Notes: generated by a model from the sequence alone, not told the origin. DNA of 64,000 nt from Streptomyces sp. I05A-00742 (GCF_013055795.1 NZ_JABETO010000001.1:360620-424619); one strand, 5' to 3'; positions 35,040-44,479 are shown, counted from the first letter of the stretch. A program made the numbers and translations.

Positions 35040-36059
35040 ATGCGGATGCCGCAGGCGCACATGCAGGAGACGGGCCGAGAGGGAACCGGCCCGGAGCGGG
35101 CGGGTTCCGGGGTCCGACGCCTCGTGGGCGGGTGGCAGGGCCCGGGAATCTGGCGGCGCGGACTGGTGATCGCGATCCTGGCGCTGGTGCTGGGACTGCT
35201 GATGCTGCTCCACTCCAGCATCCCCAACCGGGTCGGCAACCTCGGCAGCCTCACGGAAACCTTCCTGCCCTGGTTCGGACTCCTCGTCCCGGTCCTGCTC
35301 GTCCTCGCGGTGCTGCGCCGCTCCGCCACCGCGCTGATCGCCGTCGTGCTGCCGGCCGTCGCCTGGGTGAACCTCTTCGGCGGCCTCCTCACCGACAAGT
35401 CCGGCTCCGGCGGCAACTTCACCGTCGTCAGCCACAACGTGAACGCCGAGAACCCCGACCCGGCCGGCACCGCCCGCTCCCTCGTCGCGTCCGGCGCGGA
35501 CGTGGTGGCGCTGGAGGAGCTGAGCGACGCCTCCCGCTACGAGCGCGCCCTCGCGGGCAGCTACCGCTACCACTCCGTCCAGGGCACCGTCGGCATCTGG
35601 AGCAAGTACCCGATCGCCGACGCCCGCCCCGTCGACATCCGCATGGGCTGGACCCGCGCCCTCCGCGCCACGGTCAACACCCCCCAGGGCCCCGTCGCCG
35701 TCTACGTCGCCCATCTGCCCTCCGTACGCGTCAAGTTCAACGCCGGCTTCACCGCGGGCCAGCGCGACAACAGTGCCGCCGCCCTGGGCCGTGCCATCGC
35801 CGCCGAACCCGTCAAGAAGGTCGTTCTCCTCGGTGACCTCAACGGCACCATGAACGACCGCTCCCTCGCCCCCGTCACCTCCCAGCTGCGCTCGGCCCAG
35901 GGGGCGGCCGGGGACGGGTTCGGCTTCAGCTGGCCGGCGAGCTTCCCGATGGCCCGGATCGACCAGATCATGGTGCGCGGGATGGACCCGAAGTCGGCGT
36001 GGACCCTGCCGGAGACGGGGAGCGACCACCTGCCGGTGGCGGCGCGGGTGAAGCTCTGA
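35040..36059 (+). CDS. Membrane-anchored endonuclease/exonuclease/phosphatase family protein
   Basis: A 339-residue protein. Residues about 40-110 hold three membrane helices (LVIAILALVLGLLMLLHSSI, LVPVLLVLAVL, LIAVVLPAVAWVNLF). The rest is an EEP fold facing outward: SHNVNAENPD, DVVALEELSD (catalytic Glu), VAHLPSVR, LLGDLNGTMND and GSDHLPVAARV. EEP enzymes cut phosphodiesters in nucleic acids or lipids; the topology suggests action outside the membrane. ATG 35040 or 35046 may be used. No partner gene is obvious. Confidence 0.85.
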   Translation: MRMPQAHMQETGREGTGPERAGSGVRRLVGGWQGPGIWRRGLVIAILALVLGLLMLLHSSIPNRVGNLGSLTETFLPWFGLLVPVLLVLAVLRRSATALIAVVLPAVAWVNLFGGLLTDKSGSGGNFTVVSHNVNAENPDPAGTARSLVASGADVVALEELSDASRYERALAGSYRYHSVQGTVGIWSKYPIADARPVDIRMGWTRALRATVNTPQGPVAVYVAHLPSVRVKFNAGFTAGQRDNSAAALGRAIAAEPVKKVVLLGDLNGTMNDRSLAPVTSQLRSAQGAAGDGFGFSWPASFPMARIDQIMVRGMDPKSAWTLPETGSDHLPVAARVKL

Positions 36060-36214
36060 GGCACTCGGAGGCCGGGCCCCGGTCCCGTCCCACCCCGCGG
36101 AGTGACCGCCGACACCGACGTCGCGCGATAGAGGGACCACGGCCGGACCCCGCACCCCGCCGGAGAATCAGCGGCACACTGCCGTCAGAGACTCTCGGCG
36201 AGAGGAAGCCCGAC

Positions 36215-36634
36215 GTGGCCAGCACCTACTACGGCTGCTGCTTCAAAGACGGTCGCCCCTGCAAGCACGGGCCGCTCAACACCGCCATCTATGTGAGCAA
36301 CCCCGACGACGATGTGGAACGGCAGATCACCCAATGCCGCGTCCTCGTGTCCAACCGTCGCGGGAACGTCGTCATGACGGTGGCGGAGACGAGGCCGGAC
36401 GACCTCCTGGCCGCCCGTGAGGGATGGGGCCGGATCATGACGGCGGTCGCGGAAGAGGCGGTGGACGCCATCGTCGTCCACAGTCCCGCCACGGTCGGAC
36501 TGGACGCCGGCGGGTTCGAGGTCCTGAAGACGGACTTCTACGACCGGGCCGTCCTGATGAGCGCGATCGGGCGCCCCGAGTACGGCCTGTACGACCCGAC
36601 CGTGATCGAACAGCCGAGGGCACAGGATCAATGA
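36215..36634 (+). CDS. Hypothetical protein with Cys-rich N-terminus
   Basis: A 139-residue protein from GTG 36215 (VASTYYGCCFKDGRPCKHGP). Two adjacent cysteines and a third follow within the first 16 residues, then strands and helices (RVLVSNRRGNVVMTVAETRP, AVDAIVVHSPATVGLDAGGF). The second half vaguely resembles a resolvase-like alpha/beta fold but has no catalytic serine motif I can place. GAGAGGAAG lies 8-10 nt upstream. The function is unknown. Confidence 0.6.
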   Translation: MASTYYGCCFKDGRPCKHGPLNTAIYVSNPDDDVERQITQCRVLVSNRRGNVVMTVAETRPDDLLAAREGWGRIMTAVAEEAVDAIVVHSPATVGLDAGGFEVLKTDFYDRAVLMSAIGRPEYGLYDPTVIEQPRAQDQ

Positions 36635-36699
36635 GGGCGGCGCGCGCGGCGCGCTCCCGGGGGCCGGGGGCGACCCCGTTCCAGGCGCACACTGGAAGC

Positions 36700-36918
36700 A
36701 TGTGCCGCAGCATCAAAACGCTCAGGCCCCCGTTCACCCCCGACCCCGGCGAGGACGACGTCCGCGCCGCCGCGCTCCAGTACGTCCGCAAGGTCTCCGG
36801 CTTCCGGGCCCCGGCCGCCCACAACCGGGCCGTTTTCGACGAGGCGGTCGACGCGGTGGCGGAGGCGACCGCGCGGCTGCTGGAGGGGCTGGAGGTGCGG
36901 GGGGCTCGTCAGCCGTAG
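36700..36918 (+). CDS. DUF2277 family protein
   Basis: A 72-residue protein, MCRSIKTLRPPFTPDPGEDD, followed by VRAAALQYVRKVSGFRAPA and a C-terminal helix EAVDAVAEATARLLEGL. The start MCR(N/S)I(K/R)TL and the ALQYVRKVSG core are diagnostic of DUF2277, small helical proteins of unknown function found in many bacteria. It is convergent with nadE. Confidence 0.88.
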   Translation: MCRSIKTLRPPFTPDPGEDDVRAAALQYVRKVSGFRAPAAHNRAVFDEAVDAVAEATARLLEGLEVRGARQP

Positions 36919-37063
36919 CGGTCGAGGAGGGCGGGGACGAGGTCGGGGCGGCCGAGGCCGGCCCCGGGGGCGGCTCGCCCCCGCGGGTGGGCGCAGGGGG
37001 CCGCGAACGCGCGGGTGGCGGCCCGGGAACAGCCGTCCGAACGGTTCCCCCCCCCGGTCGCCG

Positions 37064-38818
37064 TCAGGCCCCCTCGCGCCACCGGTTGGTGATCGGCAGG
37101 CGCCGGTCCTTGCCGAAGCCCTTCGCCGAGATCTTCGTGCCCGGCGGGTACTGGCGCCGCTTGTACTCGGCGGTGTCCACCAGTCGCAGCACGCGTGTGA
37201 CCAGTTCCTCGTCGAAGCCCTCGGCGACGATCTCCGTGCGGCCCCGGTCCCGGTCGACGTAGAGCTCCAGGATCCGGTCGAGGACGGGGTAGTCGGGGAG
37301 GGAGTCGGTGTCGACCTGGCCCGGGCGGAGTTCGGCGCTCGGGGGCTTGGTGATGGAGTTCTCGGGGATGGGCGGGGTCTCGCCGCGTTCCTCGGCGGCG
37401 CGGTTGCGCCACCGGGCGAGGCGGAAGACGCCCGTCTTGTAGACGTCCTTGATGGGGCCGTAGGCGCCGACGGAGTCGCCGTAGAGCGTCGAATAGCCGC
37501 ACGCCAGCTCGGACTTGTTGCCCGGGGCGAGGACGATGTGGCCCTCCTGGTTGGAGATGCCCATGAGCATCGTGCCGCGCAGCCGCGACTGGAGGTTCTC
37601 CTCGGCGAGGCCGGTGAGCCCGAGGGCGCCCATGTAGGCGTCGAACATCGGCGCGATGGGCACGGTGCGGAAGTTGAGGCCGGTGCGGCGGGCCAGTTCC
37701 TCGGCGTCGGCGAGCGAGTGCGCGGAGGAGTAGCGGGACGGCATGGCCACCCCGTACATGTTCGCCGCGCCGACCGCGTCGCAGGCGATCGCGGCCACGA
37801 GCGCCGAGTCGATGCCGCCGGAGAGCCCGATGAGGACGCTCCGGAAGCCGTTCTTGGCGGCGTACGCGCGCAGGCCGGTCACCAGGGCCGAGTAGACCTC
37901 GGCGTCGTCGTCCAGGTGGTCGGCGACGGTGCCGGGGAAGGCCGGTTCGTAGGCGGGCAGTGGGTCGGCGGAGACGGTGACGTGGTCGACGCGCAGGCCG
38001 TCGTCCACCGTGCCGGACGGGGGGCCGGCGGGGGCGGCGGGCAGGTCGAGGTCGAGGACGAGGCAGGTCTCCTCGAACTGCGGCGCGCGGGCGATCACCC
38101 GGCCGTTCCGGTCGACGACGATGGAGTCGCCGTCGAAGACGAGCTCGTCCTGGCCGCCGGTCATGGCGAGGTAGGCGGTGGTGCAGCCGGCCTCCTGGGC
38201 GCGCCTGCGCACCAGCTCCAGCCGGGTGTCGTCCTTCTCGCGCTCGTACGGCGAGGCGTTGACCGAGACCAGCAGCCCGGCCCCGGCCGAGCGGGCGGCG
38301 GGCACCCGGCCGCCCTCCTGCCACAGGTCCTCGCAGATGGCGAGCGCCACGTCCACCCCGCGCACCCGGACCACCGGCATGGTGTCGCCCGGCACGAAGT
38401 ACCGGAACTCGTCGAACACGCCGTAGTTGGGCAGGTGGTGCTTGGCGAACGTCAGCACGGCCCGCCCGCCGTGCAGCACCGCCGCCGCGTTGAGCGGGGC
38501 GCCGGCGGGGCGGCCCAGCCGGGGGCGGTCCTCCTCGCTGCGGTCCAGGTAGCCGACGACCACCGGCAGCTCGCCGAGGCCCTCGTCCGCCAGCCGGACG
38601 GCGAGCGCGCGCAGCGCCTCCCGGCTCGCCTCGACGAAGGACGAGCGGAGCGCGAGGTCCTCGACGGGGTAGCCGGTCAGCGCCATCTCGGGGAAGACCG
38701 CGAGGTGGGCGCCCTGCCCGGCGGAGTGGTGGGCCCCGCGGAGGATCGCCTCCGCGTTCCCGGCCAGGTCGCCGACGGTGGAGTCGATCTGGTTGAGTGC
38801 GAGACGAAGTTGAGCCAC
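37064..38818 (-). CDS. nadE: Glutamine-dependent NAD+ synthetase
   Basis: A 584-residue two-domain enzyme that amidates nicotinic acid adenine dinucleotide to NAD+. Residues 1-270 are a nitrilase-type glutaminase with Glu in VFPEMALTGYP, Lys in FAKHHLPNYGVF and Cys in VALAICEDLW. Residues about 290-584 are the synthetase with the PP-loop LIGLSGGIDSALVAAI, SRYSSAHSLADAEEL and LAPGNKSELACGYSTLYGD. A GTG start (VAQLRLALNQ) is used. Full length for the glutamine-using form. Confidence 0.95.
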   Translation of the reverse strand: MAQLRLALNQIDSTVGDLAGNAEAILRGAHHSAGQGAHLAVFPEMALTGYPVEDLALRSSFVEASREALRALAVRLADEGLGELPVVVGYLDRSEEDRPRLGRPAGAPLNAAAVLHGGRAVLTFAKHHLPNYGVFDEFRYFVPGDTMPVVRVRGVDVALAICEDLWQEGGRVPAARSAGAGLLVSVNASPYEREKDDTRLELVRRRAQEAGCTTAYLAMTGGQDELVFDGDSIVVDRNGRVIARAPQFEETCLVLDLDLPAAPAGPPSGTVDDGLRVDHVTVSADPLPAYEPAFPGTVADHLDDDAEVYSALVTGLRAYAAKNGFRSVLIGLSGGIDSALVAAIACDAVGAANMYGVAMPSRYSSAHSLADAEELARRTGLNFRTVPIAPMFDAYMGALGLTGLAEENLQSRLRGTMLMGISNQEGHIVLAPGNKSELACGYSTLYGDSVGAYGPIKDVYKTGVFRLARWRNRAAEERGETPPIPENSITKPPSAELRPGQVDTDSLPDYPVLDRILELYVDRDRGRTEIVAEGFDEELVTRVLRLVDTAEYKRRQYPPGTKISAKGFGKDRRLPITNRWREGA

Positions 38819-38943
38819 GCCGCCAGTCTAATCGTCTTCCTGACGCAATGGTCGGGTGAGCGGGGCCACCCGGGGGCCGCCCGGGGGCCATCCCTCGGGC
38901 CACCAGGGGATGGCCCGAGGGACGGCCCCGCCCCGCACGGGGA

Positions 38944-40503
38944 CTACCGGCGGTACCCCAGCAGCGTCATCATCCCCGACTCCGCGTGGTAGACGTTGTG
39001 GCAGTGGAGCATCCACAGCCCCGGGTTGTCCGCGTCGAAGTCCACCTCCAGGCGCCGCCCCGGCAGCACGATCGCCGTGTCCTTGCGCGGCCCGCCGCCC
39101 GGCAGGGCGAACGTGTGGCCGTGCAGGTGCATCGGGTGCCACATGCCGGTGCGGTTGACGAACGCGAGCCGGACCCGTTCGCCCGCCGCCACCGGATACC
39201 GGTCCGACGCCGCGTACCGCCGGCCGTTGATCGCCCAGTCGTAGCGCTCCATCGAACCGGTGAGCTCGAAGGTGAGGGTGCGGTCCGGGCGGCGGTCCTT
39301 CAGCCGGACGGCCGCGCCGGCCTTCAGCCGGTCCGCGGTCAGCGGCGCGCGGTCCAGCTCCGCCGGACGGACGTCCGCGCCCGGCGCCGCGCCGCCGCCC
39401 GTGCGCAGCAGCGCCAGGGCCGTCCGCTTCTTGCCCTCCGCGAGCGCGGTGAGCGGGAAGACGCCGTCGCCGGCCGTCACCAGTACGTCGTACCGCTCGC
39501 CCATGCCCAGCAGCAGGGAGTCCGTCTCCACGTGCCCGACGGGGAAGCCGTCGGTGTGGGTGACGGTCATACGGTGGCCGCCGAGCGCCACGCGGAAGGC
39601 GGTGTCGCCGCCGGCGTTGACGAACCGGATGCGGACCCGGTCGCCCGGCTTCGCCGCGAAGGTCTGCGGCGCGTCCGGCGTACGGCCGTTGACCAGGTAG
39701 TACGGGTACGCCACGTCGCCCGCGTCGCCGCCGAGGACGGGACTCGTCGCGCCCATCAGCATCCGTGAGGGGCCGTCCTGGGCGGGGGTGACCGCGGCCG
39801 TGTGGTGCATGCCGCCGTGGCCCGTCTCCCCACCGTGGTCCATACCCCCGCCCATGCCCTTGGCGAGCTCCGCGAGGACCGCGTCCGGGGTGCTGCCGTC
39901 GACCCCGTCCACCCAGTCGTCCAGGACGACGACCCACTCCTTGTCGTACGCCAGCGGCTCCTTCGGGTCCTCGACGATCAGCGGCGCGTACAGGCCGCGG
40001 TCCTGCTGCACCCCGGAGTGCGGGTGGAACCAGTACGTGCCCGGGCGGTCGACCGCGAAGCGGTACGTGAACGACGCCCCCGGCCGGACGGGACGCTGGG
40101 TGACGCCCGGGACGCCGTCCATGTCGTTGCGCAGCGCGAGCCCGTGCCAGTGCAGGGACGTCGCCTCGGGCAGGTGGTTGGCGAGGGTGAGCGCGAGTGT
40201 GTCGCCCGCGGTGAGCCGGACCTCGCGGCCCGGCAGGGCGTCGCCGTACGCCCAGCTGGTGACCTTGCGGCCGCCCAGGTCGAGCTCGGTCCCGGCGGCC
40301 GTCAGCCGGACCTCGCGGACGGAACCGGTGGCCCGGCGCCGCGCCTCGGCGGCCGCCACCTCCTTCCCGTCCGGGGCGACGTAGGCGACGGGCGTCCGCC
40401 CGCCGCCGGCCGGCTTCCCGGAGTCCGAGCAGGCGGTGAGGAGCCCGCCGGCGGCGGTGGCGAGGCCGGCGCCGAGCACGGCGCGGCGCGTGGTGGTGCG
40501 CAT
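38944..40503 (-). CDS. Secreted multicopper oxidase (CueO-like), Tat-type lipoprotein signal
   Basis: A 519-residue oxidase. The N-terminus MRTTTRRAVLGAGLATAAGG followed by LLTACSDSG has twin arginines and a lipobox, so it is probably exported folded and lipid-anchored at Cys25. Copper ligands: SLHWHG, WFHPHSG, MWHPMHLHGH and LHCHNVYHAESGMM, the full T1/T2/T3 set. A Met/His-rich insert (MGGGMDHGGETGHGGMHH) near residue 215 resembles the copper-binding insert of CueO. It likely oxidises Cu(I) or phenols at the cell surface. The small His-rich membrane gene upstream may be part of the same operon. Confidence 0.92.
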   Translation of the reverse strand: MRTTTRRAVLGAGLATAAGGLLTACSDSGKPAGGGRTPVAYVAPDGKEVAAAEARRRATGSVREVRLTAAGTELDLGGRKVTSWAYGDALPGREVRLTAGDTLALTLANHLPEATSLHWHGLALRNDMDGVPGVTQRPVRPGASFTYRFAVDRPGTYWFHPHSGVQQDRGLYAPLIVEDPKEPLAYDKEWVVVLDDWVDGVDGSTPDAVLAELAKGMGGGMDHGGETGHGGMHHTAAVTPAQDGPSRMLMGATSPVLGGDAGDVAYPYYLVNGRTPDAPQTFAAKPGDRVRIRFVNAGGDTAFRVALGGHRMTVTHTDGFPVGHVETDSLLLGMGERYDVLVTAGDGVFPLTALAEGKKRTALALLRTGGGAAPGADVRPAELDRAPLTADRLKAGAAVRLKDRRPDRTLTFELTGSMERYDWAINGRRYAASDRYPVAAGERVRLAFVNRTGMWHPMHLHGHTFALPGGGPRKDTAIVLPGRRLEVDFDADNPGLWMLHCHNVYHAESGMMTLLGYRR

Positions 40504-40569
40504 GGTGGATGAACCCCTGTGGTGTGTCGGTGTCTGCGGATGCGTACGGGTACGAGCGCGGGGGCGCTC

Positions 40570-40992
40570 CTACACGCGCAGCACCGACAACCGGGCGAGG
40601 GCCTTGTGCCGCGGCGGCGGGGGGACGGGCCACAGGGCATGGACGTGCCACGCCCGCGGCGCCGCTCCGGCGGTGCCCGACGGGCGGCGGAGGGCGGCCA
40701 GGGCCAGCAGGAGGACGACCGTCCAGCCGGCGCCGAGGACGGCGAGGCAGACGGACATCGGGTCCATGCCGGGGCGGGGCGGGGGCGTGAGGTGCTCGGT
40801 GACCGGGGCGGTCACGGCGTGGGGGCTGGAGTGCGCGGTGTGCGCCGCCGGTGCGGTGGGCCGCCCGTGATCCGTCGGGTGCCCGTGTTCCGTGGGGTGC
40901 CCGAGTGTGTGCATGGTCACGATGCCCAGCAGCAGCGCCGCGAGGAGCAGCAGACGGCCGCCCCACGTCCCGGCGGTTCCCTGCCCGTGCAT
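40570..40992 (-). CDS. Small membrane protein with His-rich loop
   Basis: A 140-residue protein with two membrane helices (LLLLAALLLGIVTMHTLG and MSVCLAVLGAGWTVVLLLAL). Between them, outside by inference, lies a His/Pro/Thr-rich loop (HPTEHGHPTDHGRPTAPAAH, then HTAHSS). Histidine pairs spaced this way suit copper binding. It may be the DUF6153 type that accompanies copper genes, though that name is from memory. It lies 66 bp upstream of the multicopper oxidase on the same strand. The start is ATG 40992. Confidence 0.75.
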   Translation of the reverse strand: MHGQGTAGTWGGRLLLLAALLLGIVTMHTLGHPTEHGHPTDHGRPTAPAAHTAHSSPHAVTAPVTEHLTPPPRPGMDPMSVCLAVLGAGWTVVLLLALAALRRPSGTAGAAPRAWHVHALWPVPPPPRHKALARLSVLRV

Positions 40993-41171
40993 CGCGTCCC
41001 TCCCCGAGCCGGAACGGTCCGTCCCGTCCCGTCGCACCCTACCCCCGCGGGGTATGCGGGCCGTCAGAGGGGCGGGGGAGTGGAGGTGCGGATGTGCGCA
41101 GAACGGGCCTCGTGGCTGATGATGGGGCGAACCGATCGACTGCTTGGCCCCGAAGGACGCTCCTCCCTCTC

Positions 41172-42680
41172 ATGACCCTCACGGAACAGGTTAGGGACGA
41201 ACGTCCCCCCGCCGCACGTCCCGAACACCCCCTGGGATCCGAACCGGCCGCCGCCCAGCGGCAGTTCATCCCGTGGGTGACCCTCGCGTTGATGACCACC
41301 GCCTCGGTGGCCAACCTGCGGCCCGCGCCCTCGATGGCCCTCTACGGCCTCGCCGCCGTCTTCCTCTACCTCCTCCCCGCCGTCGTCTTCCTGCTGCCGA
41401 CCGCGCTGGTCTCCGCCGAACTCGCCTCCGGCTGGACGGGCGGCGTCTACCGCTGGGTGAGCGAGGGGCTGTCGAAGCCGCTGGGCTTCCTCGCCGTGTG
41501 GTGCCAGTTCGCGATGACCATCGCCTACTACCCGAGCCTGCTCGCCTACGTGGCCGGCACGTTCGCGTACGTCGTCGACCCGAGGCTCGCGGACAACGGG
41601 CTCTACGTCGCGCTCGTCATCGTCGTCGTCTACTGGTCCGGCGTCCTGGTCTCCACGCGCGGCACCCGGGCCGTGGCGGGGCTGTCGAGCATCGGCCTGG
41701 TGATCGGCACCCTGCTCCCCGGCATCGTGCTCGTCGTCCTCGGCCTGGTCTTCCTCGGCCAGGGCAACCCGTCCGCCGCGCCCATGGACGGCGGCCACGT
41801 CCTGCCGCCGTGGACCGGCGTCGCCAGCCTCGTGCTCATCGTGGGCAACTTCCTGTCCTACGCGGGCATGGAGATGAACGGCGTCCACGTCTCGTCGCTG
41901 CGCGCGCCCGGCAAGCAGTTCCCGCGCGCGATGGCCCTGGCCACCGGACTCGTCCTGCTGATCTTCATCCTGCCCGCGCTGGCCGTCAGCTGGGTGATGC
42001 CCGGCGAGGACCTCAGCCTCACGGCCGGGGTGATGCAGGCGTTCCAGGGCTTCTTCGACCACTTCGGGGTCGGCTGGCTGACCAAGGTCACCGGTGTGCT
42101 GCTGGTCGCCGCCGCGCTCGGCGGCATGCTCACCTGGCTGGCCGGGCCGTCCCGCGGACTGCTGCTCGTCGCCCGGCAGGAGGGCTACCTGCCGCCGGCC
42201 CTCCAGAAGCTCAACCGGCACGGCGTGCCGCGCAACATCCTGGTCGCGCAGGGCGCCCTGACGACGGTCATCGCGCTGCTCTACGCCTTCCTGCCCGACG
42301 TCTCCAGCGCGTACTGGATCTTCTCCGTCATCACCACCCAGCTCTACCTCGTCGTCTACCTGTTGATGTTCGCCGCCGTGGTGCGGCTCCGCCGGCTCCA
42401 CCCGGACCGGCCGCGCGGCTTCCGCGTTCCCGCCGTGCGGCTGGTCGCGGGCGTCGGGTTCGCGTCCTCGCTCGCGGCGATGTGCATCGGCTTCGTGCCG
42501 CCGGAGCAGTTCGGCGGGCAGCCGCTGTGGCGCTACCTGCTGATCGTCGGCGGCGGTCTGCTGACCATCGGCTTCCTCGCGCCGCTCGCGTTCCTGGCGT
42601 TCCGGAAGCCGCACTGGGTGGCGGGGGCCAGGGGGAGCGCGCAGGACGCGCGGGGCGCGCGGAACACGTCGAGCGCGTAG
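41172..42680 (+). CDS. APC-superfamily amino acid permease
   Basis: A 502-residue, 12-helix transporter. FIPWVTLALMTTASVANLRP, then AVVFLLPTALVSAELASGWT and GGVYRWVSEGLSKPLGFLAV are typical of the glutamate:GABA antiporter (GadC-like) branch. GGMLTWLAGPSRGLLLVARQ in helix 8 also fits. The start is ATG 41172, although the frame extends upstream. No decarboxylase gene is adjacent, so an acid-resistance role is not supported here; the substrate is open. Confidence 0.88.
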   Translation: MTLTEQVRDERPPAARPEHPLGSEPAAAQRQFIPWVTLALMTTASVANLRPAPSMALYGLAAVFLYLLPAVVFLLPTALVSAELASGWTGGVYRWVSEGLSKPLGFLAVWCQFAMTIAYYPSLLAYVAGTFAYVVDPRLADNGLYVALVIVVVYWSGVLVSTRGTRAVAGLSSIGLVIGTLLPGIVLVVLGLVFLGQGNPSAAPMDGGHVLPPWTGVASLVLIVGNFLSYAGMEMNGVHVSSLRAPGKQFPRAMALATGLVLLIFILPALAVSWVMPGEDLSLTAGVMQAFQGFFDHFGVGWLTKVTGVLLVAAALGGMLTWLAGPSRGLLLVARQEGYLPPALQKLNRHGVPRNILVAQGALTTVIALLYAFLPDVSSAYWIFSVITTQLYLVVYLLMFAAVVRLRRLHPDRPRGFRVPAVRLVAGVGFASSLAAMCIGFVPPEQFGGQPLWRYLLIVGGGLLTIGFLAPLAFLAFRKPHWVAGARGSAQDARGARNTSSA

Positions 42681-42750
42681 GGCGGAACCAGGACCCGGTC
42701 CTCCGGCGTTGCCCCGTTCGGAACCACTGGACGAAGAGGAACGGGGAACG

Positions 42751-43725
42751 ATGACGGAGACGGAGACGGGGACGGACAGGGAGACGGGGACGGACACGGA
42801 GACTGAAACGGGGACTGAGACGGAGACGGAACGGCCGCCGGGCCGGATGCTGCGGGTCGGCGACGTGCCGCTGCACGTGCTGAGCGAGGGGTCGGGGCCC
42901 GTGTGCGTCCTCAGCCCCGGGCTCGGTATGAGCTGGTTCGACTGGGACCCCGTCGTCCCCCTGCTGACCGGCCACCGCACGGTCGTCCGTTTCGACCGGC
43001 CGGGACTCGGCTTCAGCGCGCCCGCCGCCGAACCCCCGACCGCCGAGGGCGAGGCCGCGCGGATCGCCGGCGTCCTCGACGCCCTCGGACTCGACGGCCC
43101 CGCGACCGTCGTCGGCCACTCGCTGGCCGGCTTCCACGCCGAGGCGTTCGCCCGGCTCCACCCCGAGCGCACGGCCGGGCTCGTCCTCGTCGACTCCAGC
43201 GTCGAGGAGAACGCCCGGCCCGTGGCCGCCCGTGAACTCCGCACCGCCGCCGCCCGCGCCCGCGGCCACGCCATCGCCTCCGCCGGCCTGCCCCTCGCCC
43301 TCGGCCCCGCCCTCCGCCGGCTCACCGTCCGCGCCTCCTCCCTCCGGCGCGAGGACCCCGCCCCCGCCGCCCTCGTCCGCCGCACCTACGGCACCGGCCG
43401 CGTCGCCCGCGCCCTCCTCATGGAGAACGCCCGCTACCGCGACGTCGCCGCCGAACTCGAACTCCTCCGCACGGAACACCCGCTGCCGCCCGTCCCCGTC
43501 ACCGTCCTCGCCGCCTCCACCGGCGGCGACTCCTGGTTCGAGCGGCGCCGTCTGGCCCGGTTGCGCGCCCTCGCGGAGCTTCTCCAGGGGGAGTTCGAGG
43601 CCGTCGCTCCTGCGGGGCATCTGGTGATGTACGACCGGCCGGAGGCGGTGGCGGAGGCGGTGCTGGGGTTGCCCCTGCCCCGCCCTCTCTCCGTTTCCGC
43701 GGGGAGCACCCCGCGGCCCCGGTGA
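42751..43725 (+). CDS. Alpha/beta hydrolase with Thr-Glu repeat leader
   Basis: A 324-residue protein. Residues 2-28 are a dipeptide tract of T(E/G/D) built from 6-nt units. The hydrolase fold begins near 35: LSEGSGPVCVLSPGLGMSWF (oxyanion loop), VVRFDRPGLGFS, nucleophile Ser in VVGHSLAGFHAE and His in APAGHLVMYDRPE; the acid residue is not certain. A cap domain covers about 150-250. ATG 42751 follows GGGGAACG; a later start after the repeat tract is possible (GTG in RVGDVP). Substrate unknown. Confidence 0.82.
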   Translation: MTETETGTDRETGTDTETETGTETETERPPGRMLRVGDVPLHVLSEGSGPVCVLSPGLGMSWFDWDPVVPLLTGHRTVVRFDRPGLGFSAPAAEPPTAEGEAARIAGVLDALGLDGPATVVGHSLAGFHAEAFARLHPERTAGLVLVDSSVEENARPVAARELRTAAARARGHAIASAGLPLALGPALRRLTVRASSLRREDPAPAALVRRTYGTGRVARALLMENARYRDVAAELELLRTEHPLPPVPVTVLAASTGGDSWFERRRLARLRALAELLQGEFEAVAPAGHLVMYDRPEAVAEAVLGLPLPRPLSVSAGSTPRPR

Positions 43726-43748
43726 ACGCGCCTGCGGCGCGTGAGGAC

Positions 43749-43795
43749 AACCGCGTGGAGCGCGGTTAAAGGGGGTGCGGGGGCCCGCCCCCGCA
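43749..43795. terminator. Double hairpin after the hydrolase gene
   Basis: AACCGCG-tggag-CGCGGTT (43749-43767) is followed by TGCGGGGGC-cc-GCCCCCGCA (43776-43795), a 9-bp stem with a 2-base loop. The second hairpin and the following GGAAAtGGTGAcAGGGAGGG resemble the tails of the dispersed repeats at 57,000 and 62,000. It probably acts as a terminator between the hydrolase gene and the gene at 43,847. Confidence 0.7.
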
Positions 43796-43846
43796 GGAAA
43801 TGGTGACAGGGAGGGACCGGCGCACCCCCAGCCTGGAAGGAACACC

Positions 43847-44479
43847 ATGGGACTCGACATCAGCGTGCTCATCGTCGACTGGAAGCACCTCGCCGAGACA
43901 CCCCCCGGCGAACGCCGGGACCTCCTGACGGAAGCCGCCTACCCGGACGACTACGACGACCTCCTCGAAGACGACTTCCCCAGAGGCTGGATCCACCACC
44001 CGACAGCCGTGTCCACCTGGTCCGCCCTCTACGAGTTCCACTCCACGAGCGGCTCGTTCAAGGCGCACTTCTGGGCCGGGGAGCGGTGGGAGGACGTCCG
44101 GGACCACGCGGTGCCGGAGCTGCGGGAGGCGCTGGACACGTTTCTGTCGGGGCTGTTCTGGGAGCTGTACGACCCGGAGGCCGAGGAGGAGGACGACCGG
44201 GACAAGGCGGTACGCGAGTTCATCCCCCGTGAGACCGGCCGCAGGTCGCCGTGGCTGCTGGTCGCCCGTCCGCCCGAGGACGTTCCGGCGCTGGCCGCCG
44301 CCTGGGCCGTGGCGGAACCGCTTCTGGACGGGCTGAAGGGGCCGTTCACGGAGCACGCCGACGCCCCGGGTCGCTGGATCGCGAACCATGAGGAGTTCGC
44401 CGTCCTGCTGCGGGAGTGGGCGGAGGTGGTGCGGGAGGCGCACGAGCGGGGGTGGGGGATCGTGGGGCTGCCGATCTGA
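43847..44479 (+). CDS. Conserved acidic hypothetical protein
   Basis: A 210-residue soluble protein, MGLDISVLIVDWKHLAETPP onward, rich in Asp/Glu and Trp. Motifs such as STWSALYEFHSTSGSFKAHF and GRWIANHEEFAVLLREWAEV look conserved, but no catalytic motif is visible. GGAAGGAAC lies 4-12 nt before the ATG. I recognise a general Streptomyces hypothetical type, possibly immunity- or SMI-like in composition, but cannot support a function. Confidence 0.72.
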   Translation: MGLDISVLIVDWKHLAETPPGERRDLLTEAAYPDDYDDLLEDDFPRGWIHHPTAVSTWSALYEFHSTSGSFKAHFWAGERWEDVRDHAVPELREALDTFLSGLFWELYDPEAEEEDDRDKAVREFIPRETGRRSPWLLVARPPEDVPALAAAWAVAEPLLDGLKGPFTEHADAPGRWIANHEEFAVLLREWAEVVREAHERGWGIVGLPI

